DNA of 64,000 bases, taken from assembly GCA_965655795.1 (NCBI GenBank), contig CBFHHY010000001.1, forward strand, positions 62,001-126,000, given 5' to 3'. Shown piece after piece: positions 62,609 through 64,000 of the stretch (position 1 is its first letter; each line of letters starts with the position of its first letter). The notes under the pieces are model-generated. The model searched no databases, was not told the DNA's origin, and saw nothing but the letters and a program-made list of their open reading frames with translations. The position numbers and the translations under genes are program-made. This stretch comes from TMED14 sp002167805. GTDB lineage: Bacteria > Bacteroidota > Bacteroidia > Flavobacteriales > Schleiferiaceae.

Positions 62609-63175
62609 TTAATTGCCCAACATCTCTTCTTTCAGACTTTCTTGCGCAGGAACTTCTCCTAACCAAATACTGAACAATGCTTGTTTAAACGGTAATCCTT
62701 CAAACTTACCCAGTTGTTTGTTGTTTTTATATAAGTAAACTGCATCTCCTGAATGATAGTTTAGTCCAATGATATCTCCCTTCTTGAATTCATCTTTCAA
62801 GAAGTCTTTAAATTTTTGGACATCATTTGCCGTTGATTTACCTGAGGAAGCATTTTTAAAACCTTCTTCTAATGCTTCAATGAAACGTTCTTGAGTTACC
62901 AATTTGGAGGCAATTTCAATTCGAATACCCATCTCTTCATCAGCCATAATTATTTTATTGGGATCCTTTGTCTTGGACTGCACATAAAGTGCCCCCACAT
63001 AAAGATCTAAGAAGATTAGTTTTGTACGTAAACCCCCTCCATTTAAAATCGTTTTTTTGCCATTTACAGATATCGCTGTCGGGAAATCGATACCCTCAAT
63101 ATTTTTTGTCTGAGCTTGTGAGCTAAAACCAAATGCTATTGCTCCCGCGAGTAAAAGTACTTTTAGTGTTTTCAT
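62609..63175 (-). CDS. Secreted chalcone-isomerase-like protein
   Basis: A 188-residue exported protein. The ATG at 63173-63175 is preferred (MKTLKVLL): it gives a signal peptide with the core LLLAGAIAFGFSS and SQAQ cleavage; an upstream start would add seven residues. The mature part matches the bacterial chalcone_isomerase-like family: GIDFPTAISVNGKKTILNGGGLR near the N-terminus, FLDLYVGALYVQSKT, RFIEALEEGF and a C-terminal IWLGEVPAQESLKEEMLG. Plant chalcone isomerase activity is not expected in such proteins, which mostly have no known reaction. It lies 32 bases downstream of the BrkB gene. Confidence 0.87.
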   Translation of the reverse strand: MKTLKVLLLAGAIAFGFSSQAQTKNIEGIDFPTAISVNGKKTILNGGGLRTKLIFLDLYVGALYVQSKTKDPNKIIMADEEMGIRIEIASKLVTQERFIEALEEGFKNASSGKSTANDVQKFKDFLKDEFKKGDIIGLNYHSGDAVYLYKNNKQLGKFEGLPFKQALFSIWLGEVPAQESLKEEMLGN

Positions 63176-63207
63176 TGTATTATGTTGTGAATTCATTAGT
63201 TGTTATT

Positions 63208-64000
63208 TTATGAGGATGAAGTTACGCGGTTTTTTGCTTCTGCTAAACTAGCGTTAAACTCAAATCCAATAATTAGTCCTATTGCATTTACATAAATCCA
63301 TAGTTGGACTATAATTAATGTACCAATTGAACCATAAAACTGGTTGTAAGTGGCAAAGTGAGTAATGTAAGTGCCAAATAATGTTGATGAAAGGATAATT
63401 AGTACTGTTGCCAATAATGAACCTGGTGATATAAATCTCCATGGTGCCGATCTCATTGGTCCAAAATAAAACAGCATTGAAATTGCCAATAGAATCACAA
63501 TTAAAAGTATAATATTTCTTAGCCAAATTAGAAGCGTGGAAACGGATAGACCCATCCAGCTCTCCTGAACGAATTGATCAAGAAATGATTTAGATATCGT
63601 TATTAGAGAAATTCCCAAAATGATCAAAAGGGCAAGTGTAATGGTTAATGTAAATGCCGCTAAGTATTGAGACCAAAAGCCTCTGAAATTGAGTTTATGA
63701 ATACTTAATCCAAAATTTCCAATCAAAGAAAGAGTTCCATTTGTTGCAAATACAAGTGTAGCGAAAATTGTTACACTTAATAGATTACCTCTTCTAATTG
63801 TGAGAATATCATTTATTGTGCTTTCCACTGCTTCAAAGCTTGTTGGGGGTAAAACCTCTTTTAAAAGAAAAAATACTTGATCCTGAAATCCTTCAATGGG
63901 TATAAATGGAATTAAAGTGAATAAAAAAATTATTCCAGGAAATAATGCTAAAAAAAAGGAAAAGCTGATGCTTGCAGCACGACTTGTAACAGACCCTTCC
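63208..64000 (-). CDS. YihY/BrkB-family membrane protein, cut by the window edge
   Basis: The frame stays open to the right edge, so the 5' end is missing; 264 codons are visible. The GTG at 63826-63828 looks like a start but is an internal valine, since coding sequence continues upstream as FFLALFPGIIFLF and LLKEVLPPTSFEA, the conserved N-terminal region of the BrkB family. Five or six transmembrane helices are visible, including FLALFPGII, ATLVFATNGTLSL and IIVQLWIYVNAIGLIIGFEFNA, the last being the family's C-terminal signature. The function is unknown (once linked to virulence and to tRNA processing by error). The stop is 32 bases before the next gene. Confidence 0.88.
   Translation of the reverse strand, partial: EGSVTSRAASISFSFFLALFPGIIFLFTLIPFIPIEGFQDQVFFLLKEVLPPTSFEAVESTINDILTIRRGNLLSVTIFATLVFATNGTLSLIGNFGLSIHKLNFRGFWSQYLAAFTLTITLALLIILGISLITISKSFLDQFVQESWMGLSVSTLLIWLRNIILLIVILLAISMLFYFGPMRSAPWRFISPGSLLATVLIILSSTLFGTYITHFATYNQFYGSIGTLIIVQLWIYVNAIGLIIGFEFNASLAEAKNRVTSSS

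Noticed and set aside
63826..63828. GTG as the start of a 206-residue BrkB protein
   Set aside because: The frame continues upstream to the window edge with the family's conserved N-terminal residues, so the codon is internal and the gene is truncated by the window.
1..64000. CRISPR array, insertion sequences, prophage, phage attachment sites
   Set aside because: No regularly spaced repeats, transposase, integrase or phage-structural genes were recognised.

Overview
The window is an AT-rich chromosomal segment of a Bacteroidota bacterium, most like the free-living, flavobacteria-type members; I cannot fix the class or genus. The evidence is: a PorT-type protein of the type IX secretion system next to ubiE/menG, a DUF5686 outer-membrane protein, a 287-residue primary sigma factor without region 1.1, a CarB that stops before the allosteric domain, several promoters matching the Bacteroidetes consensus (TTTG, then TAnnTTTG), and a tmRNA whose tag reads GESNYALAA. 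It is a dense core genome. I see no prophage, insertion sequence, CRISPR array, rRNA or intact tRNA.

Layout. 25-7453 (minus): fbp, mfd, a NatAB-like ABC exporter pair and an MscS channel. 7488-9277 (plus): an acetyltransferase overlapping an aspartate kinase. 9290-17597 (minus): a CotH lipoprotein, a remarkable fusion of a saccharopine-dehydrogenase-like protein with an M3 peptidase, rsmA, mgtE, a 2-hydroxyacid dehydrogenase and a small beta-barrel protein. 17678-25693 (plus): purT, then a membrane protein/XRE regulator pair behind a promoter framed by an inverted repeat, a DUF5686 protein, a SurA-like isomerase, and a FabH/FabI-like pair. 25704-29230 (minus): a lipoprotein esterase and a VWA/AAA+ pair. 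29417-31610 (plus): a histone-deacetylase-family enzyme and an alpha/beta hydrolase.

31656-38375 (minus) is a housekeeping block: rpe, fba, accD, rpsO, pnp, rpoD and ssrA. 38425-39162 holds a SpoU-type RNA methyltransferase on the plus strand. 39168-43638 (minus) runs aspC, trkH, ubiE/menG, porT. 43684-44205 is a small conserved membrane-anchored protein (plus) whose end overlaps meaB. 44202-51980 (minus) runs an SDR, a 2-oxoglutarate oxygenase, an MsbA-like exporter, a DivIC/FtsB protein, a methylmalonyl-CoA mutase with both subunits in one chain, and meaB. 52057-55160 (plus) has rpmH with a strong terminator, and carB. 55168-62532 is a surface-polysaccharide region (two GT4 glycosyltransferases, a YfhO-type membrane protein, a sulfotransferase and a flippase). 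The window ends with a chalcone-isomerase-like secreted protein and a BrkB/YihY membrane protein cut by the right edge.

The points most worth following are the dehydrogenase-peptidase fusion at 13049-16210, the single-chain methylmalonyl-CoA mutase at 45228-48251, and the putatively autoregulated membrane-protein/HTH/envelope operon at 18871-21814. I saw no obvious defence or mobile system.
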